Source of the DNA: Paragorgia papillata
Taxonomy: Eukaryota; Cnidaria; Anthozoa; Scleralcyonacea; Coralliidae
Assembly: GCA_035771165.1 (NCBI GenBank)
Contig: JAWNZC010000351.1
Location: forward strand, 9,996,001-10,060,000
Direction of reading: 5' to 3'
Length of the DNA: 64,000 nucleotides
Below, one piece after another: positions 44,346 to 56,390 of the stretch. The notes under the pieces are model-generated. The model made no database searches, was not told the origin of the DNA, and saw only the letters and a program-made list of their open reading frames with translations. Made by a program: the position numbers and the translations under genes. Each line of letters starts with the position of its first letter. The first letter of the stretch is position 1.

Positions 44346-46723
44346 ACAACGAGAGCGGTTGGTCATTGTCTGAAACCGCTCTTGATTCTAGCTCTTTGTT
44401 GTATTATTCTTAATTGTTTTTGTTTATTTGACGAGAGTTTATCAAATGGAGTTACGCCAGGATATTTTTACCTATCAAAGGTTCTCAGCACACCCCCAAA
44501 CAATGGATGTATCGGGCAAAAGATTTCTAGAAGCCTAAAAGTATCACGAACGAGTGTGCGTATCTGATGAATAAGGAAACTATAATTTTGGGAGACTTTA
44601 ACATCAATTTCCTAAATTCAAGTCAGTTTGGTAAGCACAAGCTTATCAAAACAATGAAAAATTTGCATTTTCCCCAACATGTAAATCAAGTAACAAGACC
44701 TACATCGAACACTTGCCTAGATCATGTTTGGACTAATTATCCGAATAGAATTAGAACTTTGGATGTTAAAATGATAGGTTTGTCTGATCATCTACCAACT
44801 GTAATTGTACGGCGTTATAAAGGGAAGAAGGTAAATAACAGAAACAGCAATACGCATAATGTGATTTCGTATAGAAACCTCAAGCACCTTATATACGTGG
44901 TGTCAAATATTCAACAATGTACTCGACACTCATGCTCCGATAAAGCAAAAGAGAGTCAAGAAAATGTCTCAACCAAAATGGTTTACAGAAGACCACAACC
45001 ACGAAATTCAAAACAGAGACCATCTGTTGAAGAAAGCAAAAATGTCACAGAAAGTCGATGACTGCATGGTCGTTCTATAAGAGAGCAAAGAACAAGGTAA
45101 ATGAACTTAATGGTATGACGAAAAAGAACTACAAATCTAAAGTAGCTGAAAACAGACAAAATCCAAAGGAATTATGGAACCTCATTAAGAATTTAACAAG
45201 GGAAGATGCCAATGATCATGCTAATATCCGCCAACTGAGGGATGGAGAAAAATTCTTTACCGATAAGCAAGATATCAGTGAGTTACTAAACACCTTCTTT
45301 GTAACTCAACCACAGAAATTACTCAGTTCAATATTAACGGGTATAACAGCTGTTTTACCTCACGGTACTCCACCCTTCAGTCCCAGTATTCCATTTCAAA
45401 TACTGAGTATTACATCTGACAAGATCCAGAAGTTATTGCAGTCTATGCCATCTCATAAAGCCACCGGATTGGACGGTATTGGTGCGAGAGTCCTTAAAGT
45501 CGCCGCCCCTTCCATTTCATCGTCTCTGGCGCACTTGATAAACCATTGTATTGAAAACTGTAAATTTCCATCTAAAATGGAAGTCTGCGAAGGTAACTCC
45601 GATTTATAAAGGTCATGGAAGTAAGGAAGACATGAACAATTATCGACCTATTTCTGTATTACCCCTTCTTTCAAAGTTAATGGAAAAGCATGTCCATCAT
45701 GCCCTCTACAGTTATTTGACAGAAAATAATTTTCTTTACCACCTTCAGTCAGGTTTTCGAAAATGGCATTCCACTGAAACAGCTTTAATTCGAGTCATCG
45801 ATCAACTACTTATGGATTTAGAAACAATGTAAGTGGATTGATCTTTATTGACTACAAAAAGGCTTTTGATCTCATAGATCACGGCATTCTCATTTCAAAG
45901 CTGAAGTCATGTGGTATTAAATGGAAAGAACTTGCATTTTTTGCTAGTTATTTGAAGGATCGCACTCAACTTGTTGATATCGAACGGCAGAAATCCACTC
46001 CTAAAATGATCATGAATGGAGTCCCACAATGATCTTCCCAAAGTTGTTACAAAATCTGTTGTTGACATATATGCAGATGACACAACAATTAGTGTGTCGG
46101 ACGCTTGGGAATCGGCTCCAACTTCTATACAGCATCAACTACAAGAGGATATGGATCGAGTTATTAAGTGGACACTTGAGAACAAAATTATTCTAAATTC
46201 ATCTAAAACAAAAACTATATGTTTGTTACAGGAAAACGATTAGCCAGTAAATTCACCAATCCGGAACTCAATATACTAGTTCATGGGGATAAAGTCGAAG
46301 AAGTGAATTCACAGATATTACTCGGAGTATATATCGATAAGGAACTGAATTTTACTGAACATGTGGATGTAACATGCAAGAAACTGGGACAAAGAATTGG
46401 AGTTTTAAAGAAAATTAAACGTCATCTTCCGCTTAAAGAAAGGAAACTGTGCTACAACGCTATGATAAAATAAAGCCAATCACGTACGGATGTACCATAT
46501 GGAATTCATGCGCATCTGAGAACTTTGAACGAGTATTCAAGTTACAGAAGCGAGCAGCGCGAGTCATTCTCGATGTAGACACAAGGGAAAGAAGTGCCAA
46601 ATTATTCCAAGAACTTAACTGGCTGCCTCTACTTGATGAGATAAAAATTCAAAAGTGCTGTGTTATTTATAACCAAGTTGTTGGGGAATCCACTGGTTAT
46701 ATGGAGCAAATGCTTATTAGAAA

Positions 46724-49384
46724 CAGAGGCGGATCCAGAGGGTTGCTACCGTTGCTTAAGCAACGGTCAGAATTTCCAGATTAATTTATTCAGTCTTGGC
46801 GTGTATTTTTGCGCACCAACATCTTTAAAATTAACATATTCAGTCAAATATTATAATTTTTAGTGCCTGACCACGTTAATAAAATTCGTATTGTTCAATC
46901 ACTTCAGGGCCGTTGCGCGATTCTTTGCGCGAGAAATGCCGTGAGTTGGGTGTCTATTTTCGCGCGCCCATATTAAATCCGAAACCCGAGAACACCCGAG
47001 ACTACCTAATTAAGCCTGTGTAGTGGCCCTCATCTTTGGGTACTGACTTAGTTAGCATCAGCTAAACGTGACTGTGCAAATGGCGGGAGCAACAGTTGAT
47101 GCTAAATTTAGCTTTTTCTGAGCAACAGCAAAGGATGCTGACCAATCAAATTATCAGATTCAGTATGCTGAGCAACGGTGAGCAACGGTAGAGAAATAAG
47201 CCAATCACGTAGCTATATTTTTCGGGTCTCCAGTGATGCTAAGTAAGAGCGTACTCACCGACTATCACTCGTTCAGTGTCGGTGTTCTACTGTTTAATAT
47301 TTTCAGTTCGTAATGACTTCGAACAACGCTTAATTACAACGATTGTTTGATGTATTTGATGGGAGTTATTCATCTGCGATAAAATAGGATCTAAATGTTT
47401 CTTTGTGTATTAAAGTTCGCGTCGCGATCGCGCGACGGCGACGCCAGTTTACCCACAGCCAGGAATCGCACGACCAAAACCACTACGAGTCTGCAGTAAG
47501 GTTAGCGTATTAAATGCTTATGAATAATATATAATAATGCTAATCAGCCAGGGCATGTTTAATTATTTCAACTACACAACACAGTTAATGTAAATGAGTA
47601 TAGATAGTATCAATGTCTGTCTGATATTTAAATATGTCTCGGTTTAAAGTAAGTGTATATCTTGGTGATTTATGAGAACAGAACAGACTACAGAGTGGTT
47701 GGTTTGTTTAATACTAAGCTAGCTTTATATATTTCAGTCTGGCTAGTACTTCTATTTTTGATCTATAAAGCAGAGTGTGCAGAGATAATGTATACTGTAT
47801 GTATTTTTATTATAAACCAGCTACTCCAGCTAGTACAAATTCTGTTTTCTGATTGGCTGAGCTACTCACTGTCTATTGATAATAGACCACTAGTAGCAAG
47901 AGTCAATTATTCACAAATGAGTTTTTCATTTGTGGCAGAAACTTGCAAATTTGTCAAAGTAATACTGTGTCCAACTACTCTGGTTTATGCAGGAATACTA
48001 GTTGCCAACACTTAGACAACTTGCCCTCATTGTTTATAAGCGATAGTCATTAACTCGAGCTCACAGACAACTCGGGCTCATTTGGTTAATTATTAGTATT
48101 AATTACTTGTACAAAATGTGTCCTGATTTTGAAATTTTCAATATGTTAATAAAATGCTGTATGGTATTAATGTGGAATATTATTGAACCCTTTGTTTACC
48201 AGGGGTTTTCTTTTGCTAATAGAATTATCTGGTGTTAGCCATCTAAAATCACTGTAAGTAAAAACTTGAAAGTTCTGTTGGTAAATAAAGGATTAAGCAA
48301 TTCTTGGCTGAGTAAAACGGCTGAGAAAGCAAAAAAATTATGTATACTGTACATGTACATGTATATGATGACCAAGGAAATGTACATGTACTTAATATTG
48401 TGTTATTTGCAATGCTGCAACCAAAAGCACAGGTCTGCACATATTTTTATATACAGTACAAACCTAATCACCCAGCTTGTTAGTGAATAAAATTTTCTGT
48501 GATTTTTTTTTTGTTTGAAGCCATTTTGCAGGCTTTCATTGCAACATCAGTCGAGCAATTTATATTTTCAATTAATGGATAATTGTTATTAATGAATCAT
48601 ACAATAATTTATTGCTCTGGTGAGTCCTAATTTATTGAATACAAAATTAACTGCCTTCAGTTAAGTTAGTTTTACAGAATTACAGTTGCAAACATAAATT
48701 AATTTTGAATAAATAATATTAAAGCTTTTGATAGTATAATTATGTTGTGTAAGTTAATTATGTGTGCATTAATTATGTAGTTAAATTTTATCTTCTAACA
48801 CCCATGTTTAACTGCCAAATTTCTTGATGTGCTGCTTATCCAACACAAGTATTAATTTCCTCAGTTTGTGGTGTGGTGTTCAAACTACTATTAACTATGC
48901 ACTTTGCTGATCAACTATGAACTATGATACAGTACCTTCACGAGCTGGTTATTTTTACAAATAAAAGTCTGGGGGTAATTTAGTAGTTATTGATTTAGTC
49001 ATATATATAATGATAATTTATAGTATTGCTTCCATACAAGATAGTATGTTATATATAAAATTTCCAAAAATATATACAGTACTTTACAGTTACCAGCTGA
49101 TTGTTACTCACTTACTGTGAATCCGTTGTCGAGTTAGAGCTAATATTTTTGGGTTATAATTTTTCTAAGGCTACCCAGAGACCCTGGAAAGTTGAAATGT
49201 TGTCTTTAAAATTGAAAAAAGAATCCTTCTGGAGTAACTTCGAATCACTCTCAAAATGCGGGAAATGCGTTTTTAGAGGTCCTAATTTTTAAAATTTTCC
49301 GGGGGGGCATGCCCCCGTACCCCCCTAACAAGGTGGACCACACCTTACTAGCAATGGTCAGATTTTTGGCTGGATCCGCCCCTG
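46724..49384. mobile_element. 2.66-kb DNA-transposon-like insertion in the LINE
   Basis: The ends CAGAGGCGGATCCAG and CTGGATCCGCCCCTG are inverted, with a direct repeat AGAAA on both sides (46719-46723, 49385-49389). LINE coding sequence stops at one end and resumes at the other, which proves the insertion. A 5-bp duplication with CAG-type ends could fit the hAT5-like group. No transposase was found inside. A G/C-rich GGGGGGCATGCCCCCG block lies near the right end, and the 120-codon frame at 47653-48015 is not recognised. Confidence 0.75.
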
Positions 49385-49533
49385 AGAAATGTGGACTATG
49401 GTCACAGATCTAACAGACATTCCAAATTGAACTTAGTGTGTCCAAGATTCAAGAGAGAGACTGAAGGTGGAAAATCTTGTAAAGTAACAGGGACGAGATT
49501 ATGGAACAGTATTCCAGTCGATGTCAGAAACAA

Positions 49534-49693
49534 GGGGGGCTTTCCATTTACACGGTTAGACCGGTCAGTCCGGTTAAATGGAACACGATTCGTTTGGGGC
49601 CTGGGATGGTCTGACTGGAAAATTTGGTCCTAATCAGAAGCAAGTCCATTCTGGCTGGACTGACCGGTCTAACCTTGTCAATTGGAAAGCGCC
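49534..49693. mobile_element. 160-bp MITE inserted in the LINE 3' coding end
   Basis: Inverted ends GGGGCTTTCCATTTACACGG...AGACCGGTCAGTCC and GGACTGACCGGTCT...AATTGGAAAGCGCCC. A likely 3-bp duplication AAG is present at both sides. LINE frame VRNK before and KDSFYSFKRAL after support the join. PIF/Harbinger type is possible but not proven. Confidence 0.65.
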
Positions 49694-49952
49694 CAAGGAC
49701 TCGTTTTATTCTTTTAAAAGAGCTCTTCGAAAGTACTTTTTGGAACAATATAATTAGATTTTTAACATTCATATGTCAGATTTTATGATTTTATGACTAA
49801 ACTCATTAATAATTTTTCTTTTTGTAATTTTAATTATATATATATATATTAATTTGGTTAATTTAGTTAGTTAATTAGAGGACCACAAGTTTATCAGTTG
49901 TACTGTCAGGTGTTATCCTCTTAAAATAAAGTTCTTACTTACTTACTTACTA

Positions 49953-49980
49953 AAAAAAATACAGGAATAAAAGACTGAGT

Positions 49981-50030
<50 letters not shown>

Positions 50031-50170
50031 CTGCTGCTGCTACAGTTGCTAATCCACTACTCCACATTAGTCCTCACTAGTCCACAAATCCACATTAGTC
50101 CACACTAGTTTACACTGGATTAGTCTATATGTAGACTAGTGTGGTCCTGTAGACTAGTGTGGACTCCAAC
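49953..50170. repeat. (GTTGCT)n microsatellite and CACTAGT repeats
   Basis: GTTGTTGCTGCTG units run from about 49982 to 50042. From 50045 to 50165 the words TCCACATTAGTCC, TCCACACTAGT and ACTAGTGTGGA alternate in both orientations, so the stretch can fold on itself. Confidence 0.65.
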
Positions 50171-50620
50171 AAGAAACGAAAAACATGTCAACTACTAATA
50201 ATTCTAAGAGGGGGCCCTGCATATTGTTCAAGGCCCATGGCCCCATAGGGTGGATCAACTTGGATTGAGTGGGTCATTCTTGGGTCACTGAGGGAAACTG
50301 TATATTATATTACAACATCCACCATTTTGTTTCAACACTGTGCCTAATTAACTTCAAACTTAGTCACATCACAAGTTGGATAAATATTATAAAATTAACT
50401 CCATTTCTACATGTACTTCAATAGTGATACACAACAAAGCTTCAGGGCAAACACAACACAATTCCTGTAAATACAATTAACCAATTATTTATTAATTATT
50501 GATCATGATTAATCAATTACAAAAATGACTTGATACCAGATGGGGGTATGACTTTAAAAGATTACTAAAAGTTCAGATAGTTTAATTATTTATGTCACTT
50601 AATAAGTTTGTGATATGGCT

Positions 50621-52207
50621 TTAAAGATTACTTACAGGTTTTACTACAGCAGTGGGCTTACTTCGCTGTTCCATCATGGGAGGGAGGTCTTGCCACACAT
50701 AATTCTCAAAAGTGAAATACTCAACTGAATTCATAGATCCTTGCTCATTATTACACCCTCCCATGACAACAATTGCATTTCCTGAAATAACTGCTGCACT
50801 TTGAGCTCTCTTATGTTTCATAGAAGGTAATTCTTTACACTTTGCTTCGTTATAGTTGTACATAAATACAGTGTTTAGGGCCTCTCTATTAACATTAAAA
50901 CCACCTATAATAATCACATCGTCCCCCCATCTCACTGTGGCCATATCACAAATTGAAAAGGGTAAAGGGGCCATCTCTTGACATTTATGATTATTCATAT
51001 CATACAGCAATACCTTGTCAACAGAATCTTTGGCAAAGGCCGTTGTTGTCCCACCAATGATTAAAATATTGCCATTAAAATGTTCCATGCAGTGATAGGA
51101 AATTGGTTGAGGCAGCCGAGACTGGAACTGTGAGGTGTATGGAGGCTTAAGCTGGACTTGGTGGACAGCATTGGTGCAAATACCTCTTCTATGCTTATTT
51201 CCCCCAACAACAAACAGACATTGGTTATGAATCACAGTTTGATGACCAGCACACTTGTATGGCAACTTGACTGGAAAGTCAAGCCATTGTTCCTGTTCCT
51301 GATCAAACAACATTTGTTCAATCCCATCAGTGTCGGTGTTTCTTTTCATGGTTCTGCCACCTGCAACAATAATTTTGCCTTCAAAGCAGACTGAAGTAGC
51401 AGAATCCCTTTGCTGTTGCATTGCAGGTAGAGATGACCAAGACCTTTTGGTCCAGTTGAACTCTTCTACAGAATTTAGGGTGTCATCATTATAACCTCCT
51501 AGTACCACAATATTATCTCCTCTTGTGCTGGGGCATGTCACAGTTTGTGCCATCACTCCAGTCCCTTTCATAACTTTCACTTCAGCCATAACACTTCTGA
51601 CCTCTCGAAGTACTTCCTCTTGTGTACTGTGCATTTGGGCAAACTTTTCCTTCATCTCCAGCTTCATCTCTGCCAAATCGAACTTCATTTTCTCTACTTC
51701 CTTGCCCAACAGACATCCATGTTTCTTAAACCTCTTATGTGACATCTCTTCGTCGCAATCTTGGCACTGAACGAGTCGAAATTCACAAACATTAGTCTCG
51801 TGCTCTTCTTTGTCCTTCTTGTTTACAATAGTCATGCATTTTCCGTTTGAGCAAACGACCGGGGAAAAACTGCAATCAGCAACATGATTTCTAAGACTTC
51901 CAAGCTCTACCACTTCACGACAACCTCTCTCGAAGTACTCACAGCTGAGCATTAAACTAGACAAATAATCTGTCACAATTCGTGGAGGTTTGACCAAAGT
52001 TTCCACGGTCAGTTTTTCTATACACACAGGGCATGATTGTGAATTTTCTTCTAAATGCTTGGTTATGCAACGCGTGCAGAAGAAGTGTTGGTTTCGTTGA
52101 CACTGCACTGGCTCTTTCAAGACATTCATACAAATTGGACAGAGAAAATTCCTGTTTACGACAGTTTCAAAACGATCTTCGCTATAACCTTTAACGACGG
52201 TCTCCAT
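50621..52207 (-). CDS. RING + TRAF zinc finger + kelch repeat protein, probable E3 ubiquitin ligase
   Basis: A 528-codon frame. Residues 23-62 form a RING finger (C23, C26, C36, H41, C44, C47, C59, C62). Residues about 89-168 are Cys/His-rich TRAF-type zinc fingers (CEYFERGC, HVADCSF, HETNVCEFRLVQC). Residues about 169-215 are a charged coiled coil. Residues about 228-525 hold about six kelch repeats, each with a GG doublet (VVLGGYND, IIVAGGR, LFVVGGN, ILIIGGT, VIIIGGF, IVVMGGC), likely one beta-propeller. By family knowledge the RING recruits E2 and the kelch part binds substrate. ATG at 52207 opens the frame just upstream of the RING. At the 3' end CCTGTAAGTAATC contains a good donor (cut after 50636), so the frame may splice to a short last exon instead of stopping at 50621. 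Confidence 0.85.
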   Translation of the reverse strand: METVVKGYSEDRFETVVNRNFLCPICMNVLKEPVQCQRNQHFFCTRCITKHLEENSQSCPVCIEKLTVETLVKPPRIVTDYLSSLMLSCEYFERGCREVVELGSLRNHVADCSFSPVVCSNGKCMTIVNKKDKEEHETNVCEFRLVQCQDCDEEMSHKRFKKHGCLLGKEVEKMKFDLAEMKLEMKEKFAQMHSTQEEVLREVRSVMAEVKVMKGTGVMAQTVTCPSTRGDNIVVLGGYNDDTLNSVEEFNWTKRSWSSLPAMQQQRDSATSVCFEGKIIVAGGRTMKRNTDTDGIEQMLFDQEQEQWLDFPVKLPYKCAGHQTVIHNQCLFVVGGNKHRRGICTNAVHQVQLKPPYTSQFQSRLPQPISYHCMEHFNGNILIIGGTTTAFAKDSVDKVLLYDMNNHKCQEMAPLPFSICDMATVRWGDDVIIIGGFNVNREALNTVFMYNYNEAKCKELPSMKHKRAQSAAVISGNAIVVMGGCNNEQGSMNSVEYFTFENYVWQDLPPMMEQRSKPTAVVKPVSNL

Positions 52208-53395
52208 TGTAAATAACTAAGCAAATTGGAGTTTAATTAAGGAATCAGAAACTCAGAATGAGGAAATATGGAAATGTTCTTCCGCATCTCTGCTTCCGCA
52301 TGTAGACGAGTCTCGCGATATTGCCCCAGCAGGCTTTGCGAAATCGAAATTTCACTTTCATGGCGAGTTGTCTCTCGGACGAAGCTTTTCTTGCCATTTT
52401 ATCGATGTTTTTGAATATTTCCACGACATTTCTTGGCACACTACCCAGCAGTCGTCTCAAACGAAATGATGTCAGAGTAGTCGGATTGTCAGCAAATCAA
52501 GGTGTATTAAAAATAATTGGAAACTTTAAACTGAAGGAGTGAAGGACGTCACAGAACCGTCATGTTTAATAATTTCGTAACCGAGGTTTGGCCGAGTTGT
52601 CTCCGGATGATCAGTGGTTGTCTCTTTTGAACGAAGCTTTTATTGCCATTTTATGGATGTTTTTGAATATTTGCAAGACATATTTCACTGTTTTACTTTG
52701 TCATATTTACTTGTTTGAATTGCTTTGCAAGTGACCGAGTTATAGTTGATCAGTAATGCGGCTGACAATTGGCTTCAATTCATCGTAAACATGCTTACAA
52801 AGTCTTTACAATGTTTACAACTGCATGCAGACGCCGGCGATCGTGGTAGACCTAGTACGTAAAAGATGACGAGCTATTTCAAATCAGATTACTACAAAAT
52901 GCAAGTAATAAGATATCAATATGCTGAACATGTTCAGTGCATGTCTAGATATCGCGTGTCGTATTACATTTGGAAACGTGTGTTTTAAAACATGTTTAAA
53001 CATTTTCTATTTGTCCGAATTTAAATAAATTCTATATCAAAATGATCGCTTGAATTTGCCGAGTTTTGTCTACTAAATATATTAGATCCGTTGTTTAATT
53101 TTCAGAAAAACGGCCTTGTTTACATTTAACTATTAGCAAACCTTCAGCGCTTCCTGCACCGCAGCAGTTCATATAAGACCATAGATTCTATTTGTGAAAA
53201 TCTATGCAATTATGCATTGCCATTGTCATGTAGTCTTGCTAGAGTACGCACAGGCTGCGCGAAGCTTTCAGAAATCAGTAGCCCGAGTGAACGCCTGAGC
53301 AGGCGTCTTGTAGTTTCCATCATTTCAAAACCCCTCTGGTCCCCTCCCGCGATCATGTCAGCGGTTGAGTATTTCGTATAACTATGTCAGCCATA
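52208..53395. other. Upstream flank of the RING/kelch gene
   Basis: A plus-strand frame at 52363-52542 (MASCLSDEAFLAILSMFLNI...) has a weak echo at 52615-52690 (ACGAAGCTTTTATTGCCATT), suggesting a local duplication. I do not call it a gene. No other feature is seen. Confidence 0.4.
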
Positions 53396-53398
53396 AAC

Positions 53399-53712
53399 TA
53401 TTGTAATTGTAAGAGCATTGTAGGCAATAAATTATTGCATTGTAATGCTAGAAGAGGTTATTAATGGCAACCTCTCCCCCCCGAACCCCCGAACCCTAAC
53501 CTCACAAAAAATGGGTTTCCCGGGGGGCAACCTAACCCTAACCCCAGAAGTGCCGGGGGGTCGATCCGCCCCTAATGTGTTCGCAAATTTATGGTCCACA
53601 GTCGTGACCAAACATTGTGGGATGCGCAGTGAAGTTGAATCCGTCATTTGGCGCATATTACAATGCAATAATTTATTGCCTACAATGCTCTTACAATTAC
53701 AATAGTTTATTG
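53399..53712. mobile_element. TIR element, about 314 bp
   Basis: Arms of about 55 bp: ATTGTAATTGTAAGAGCATT...AATAAATTATTGCATTGTAA, and the reverse on the right (ATTACAATGCAATAATTTAT...CTTACAATTACAATAG). The interior has CCCCCGAACCCCCGAACCC and GGGTCGATCCGCCCC G/C-rich words. Confidence 0.65.
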
Positions 53713-54827
53713 GTTACAACGTGAGGAATGGGTGACTACGTAGTTATCGTAATTTTTGTATGTACTGCGCATGCGAGTAGATCCCACGTCTGCATGCAAG
53801 GTTTTCCGATGTTAGTTACAGCACGTGGTTACGGGTAAGTAACAATAGAATAGAATACTCTATCTTAATCCACAATTGAGTCACTGGAACTCCGGGACCA
53901 ATCAAATTTCAGGTTTTTCCGATCACATCCCGAGTCAGTCCGAACACATCTAATTAATATTTTCGGGTACTGATTCCATTGTGGTTTCCTTATGAATTCA
54001 ATGTTAATGAGTTTATTGAGAATAGATTTTTCATATTCATACATACAATTATAATAAAATTTTGAGCCGTCAGAGTGAAAGCTACTATTTAGAAGAACAA
54101 TTTACACTAATTTCATGGTATAACATGGATACCTAGGACGGGTTTTCAGATTTTTTCAGGGTTTTCGTCGATTAACTTGACATTAGTACACCAAAGAATA
54201 ACGAAGATATCGGGCAAGTTATCTTTACAGTATTTCAATCTTTAATTAAGTGTATTTAATCAGATATTTGTCGTAAATTTTTATCGTGTTTATATATAAA
54301 CAACTCAAATTATGGGGGCGTATGTAATAAGATACTGGGTTCGCGTCTTGTTCTCCTGTGCATAAACGCAAAACAACAGAATGGGTAATCATACAATATT
54401 GAATTGTTATAATTCGAATGTAATTCAGAATTAATATAGGTCCCTTAGCTAATATAAGTGCAGTACTGCACTGAAGGGTCACGGACTCACGGTTTTCAAA
54501 TTGTGCAAACGGTCACGTTGTCTGAGTAGTCACAAAAGCCTTGGGGTTTTTTTTGCAACGGAACGAGTGACTGAATTTTTTGGTTTGTTTCCTTGAATTT
54601 TGCGGAAAAAATACAACTTTGGAATTTCCCTAAATAGTTTGGAACGCGTTCTATTATTTACAGAAACATACTTAAACTTGCTTAATATTATCTTTAACAA
54701 AACCTTCGTTTTAATATGCCTTTTTTCTCTGTTAAATTTAAGTTTACTATTCACAGGAAGTGACGTCAACCCACGGACATGCAGAAATGTACGGTTTGGA
54801 CCGCAGGTCAGTTTACTCACCATTTTA
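53713..54827. other. No gene seen
   Basis: AT-rich DNA with short frames on both strands that show no domain features. No repeat boundary was resolved. Confidence 0.4.
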
Positions 54828-54836
54828 CACTGATTG

Positions 54837-55238
54837 CCATCTCGTTCCCAGAGCCCACGTTCCCCACCCGGGAAACGAGAGACTCTGGGATAATCCGTTT
54901 CAAATCATTACCTTATTGGCTGAATAGTGAGCATGAGTTGGTCTGAAGTGACCGGAAGTAGAATTAATAAAACCAAAATAACAAAGATGTCGGACGACAA
55001 GACTCCAGTGAAGACGTTGCCGCGATCGATATCTTCGCCGTATGTGTGTAGATGCTGCAATTCGAGCTTCGCCAGCAACCCCATTGACTTGTTTGGGGAA
55101 AAGTCAAACAAGGAGAACATACTATCCAGATTCCGCATGCGTACCTCAACCGGAATGACAAGAATCCTGTCATTTGAAACGGATTATCCCAGTCTCTCGT
55201 TTCCCGGGTGGGGAACGTGGGCTCTGGGAACGAGATTG
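54837..55238. mobile_element. Pack-MULE-like element, 402 bp, 9-bp target duplication
   Basis: Terminal inverted repeats of 69 and 67 bp (54837-54905, 55172-55238) begin C-A-like CCATCTCGTTCCCAGAGCCC / CAATCTCGTTCCCAGAGCCC and differ by a 2-bp gap. The 9-bp repeat CACTGATTG lies just outside both ends (54828-54836, 55239-55247). The interior carries a coding-like frame (see next entry) and no transposase. Termini resemble the element at 3770-4094. Confidence 0.8.
54987..55163 (+). pseudogene. Captured exon-like fragment in the MULE-type element
   Basis: An ATG in good context (AAGATGTCGGACG) opens MSDDKTPVKTLPRSISSPYV, followed by CRCCNSSFASNPIDLFGEKS, then NKENILSRF. A CxCC / zinc-binding-like start and a folded-looking hydrophobic pattern suggest the N-terminal exon of a cellular zinc-finger-type gene. 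It ends at the right terminal repeat without a stop of its own. The donor gene is not in this window; the identity is unknown. Confidence 0.45.
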
Positions 55239-55439
55239 CACTGATTGTTGAGAAATATGTTTATGTAAATAGTAAAATAAACCCCATGTTCAATGCACAT
55301 GTTGGTCACTTTTTAGGCACTCTTCTCAACGTAGAGTTTATTACAAAAGAAATTGTAAACTATATCGAGTATCAGAAATACGAAGTGTCCCAAAGTATTT
55401 TGTCACTGTTTGCCTGGACAAAGCCGCCAAGAGGTATCG

Positions 55440-56060
55440 TGGGACCGGGGGCAAAATATCGATTTGAAGCCCCTGATGACGTCACATGTTAGAAACTCGA
55501 ATCTCAAAAATTTTAGGGTGCCCCTCTCAAATTGGGGGCCCATGGTACTTTTTTTACAGAATACACCTTATTCAAAAATGGCCGCCGCGAATTAAAATTA
55601 TTTTGTTTAACAAATAAAACAAAGCTCCGTGCATATGTACTCTTATAATTATAAAGGTACGTTTGACTGTGGTTTGACGTCATTTGAACACGAAAGAAGT
55701 TGAGTAGTTCAAATGACGTCAGACGTACCTTTATAAGAGTACATACGCACAGAAGCGGTATGTTTTATTTGTTTTATAAAATAAAAGGAAGAAAAATCAA
55801 ACTAAAAGTTGGAATTTGGCGGGCTTTTCCGGCCAGCAGCTGACGCCATTCTACGGCATTTTACGTCTTCTCTAATAAATGCACGGAGCTCAGCCAATCA
55901 GAGCGTGCGTAGAGGGCACTTATTTTATAAATACATATAAATAAGCCCTTACGAACTCGTTTTCAGTTGGGAAATTCAAAATAATTTTTACTTTAAAACA
56001 CGAGGTCATAAGGGGTCATTTGTATCCACATAAAATAATTCTACATGTAATTCGGCGCCC
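55440..56060. repeat. Nested inverted repeats
   Basis: The outer words ACCTTATTCAAAAATGGCCGCC (55564) and GGCGCCCATTTTTGAATAAGGT (56049) face each other. An inner pair, GTACTCTTATAATTATAAAGGTACG / CGTACCTTTATAAGAGTAC with AAATGACGTCA words, lies at 55606-55790. GGGGCCCATGG and TGATGACGTCACATG near 55475-55540 resemble the words at 63860-63890. Confidence 0.55.
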
Positions 56061-56390
56061 ATTTTTGAATAAGGTCAATTTGTGGCGTCCTGTAGATCTG
56101 TAGTGAGAAAGAGCAACTAAGAAATCACATAAAATCACTCGTAATATAAATATAAAATATACTCTTTAATTTTTTATACAAAAATATTTTTTCCGTCTGT
56201 GACAACGGACAAACAACTAATAAAAACATAAATATTTGTTTCTGATATACATTAATTTAGATTTTACGAATATAGTTACGTAAGCAGATAGGTCATGGTC
56301 AAGATGGGATACTTGTGGAGCAAATTTTGCAATGTTTTAACACTGATCTGTTCATTGAGATGGCTCGATAGTTAAAGTGCCTATCTCACC

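Larger units (their letters stand above)
44480..49952 (+). pseudogene. CR1/L2-like LINE, broken and twice interrupted
   Basis: An apurinic-type endonuclease end (ETIILGDFNINF, then SDHLPTV) lies at 44566-44800. Reverse transcriptase blocks follow: NNYRPISVLPLLSKLMEKH (45634-45690), QSGFRKWHSTETAL, IFIDYKKAFDLIDHGI (45838-), and YADDTTISVS at about 46066-46095, with YADD the catalytic motif. About 13 codons between GVPQ and NDLPK are deleted near 46030. The C-terminal region continues to 46723, resumes at 49385 with VDYGHRSNRHSKLNLVCPRF and WNSIPVDVRNK, and ends at about 49757 (SFKRALRKYFLEQYN, stop). The 3' tail is ATCCTCTTAAAATAAAGTT(CTTA)n. Several frameshifts show it is dead. The split points match two later insertions. 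Confidence 0.8.

Noticed and set aside
43633..44366. Long frames of 238, 233, 153 and 123 codons
   Set aside because: They read through the polypurine tract and consist of Lys/Arg/Glu or Ser/Phe/Leu only; low-complexity artefacts.
47653..48015. 120-codon frame inside the insertion in the LINE
   Set aside because: No domain, AT-driven composition, no start context and no homology that I can recognise.
52363..52542. 60-codon plus frame divergent from the RING/kelch gene
   Set aside because: Hydrophobic but no recognised features, and part is duplicated at 52615-52690 without an open frame.
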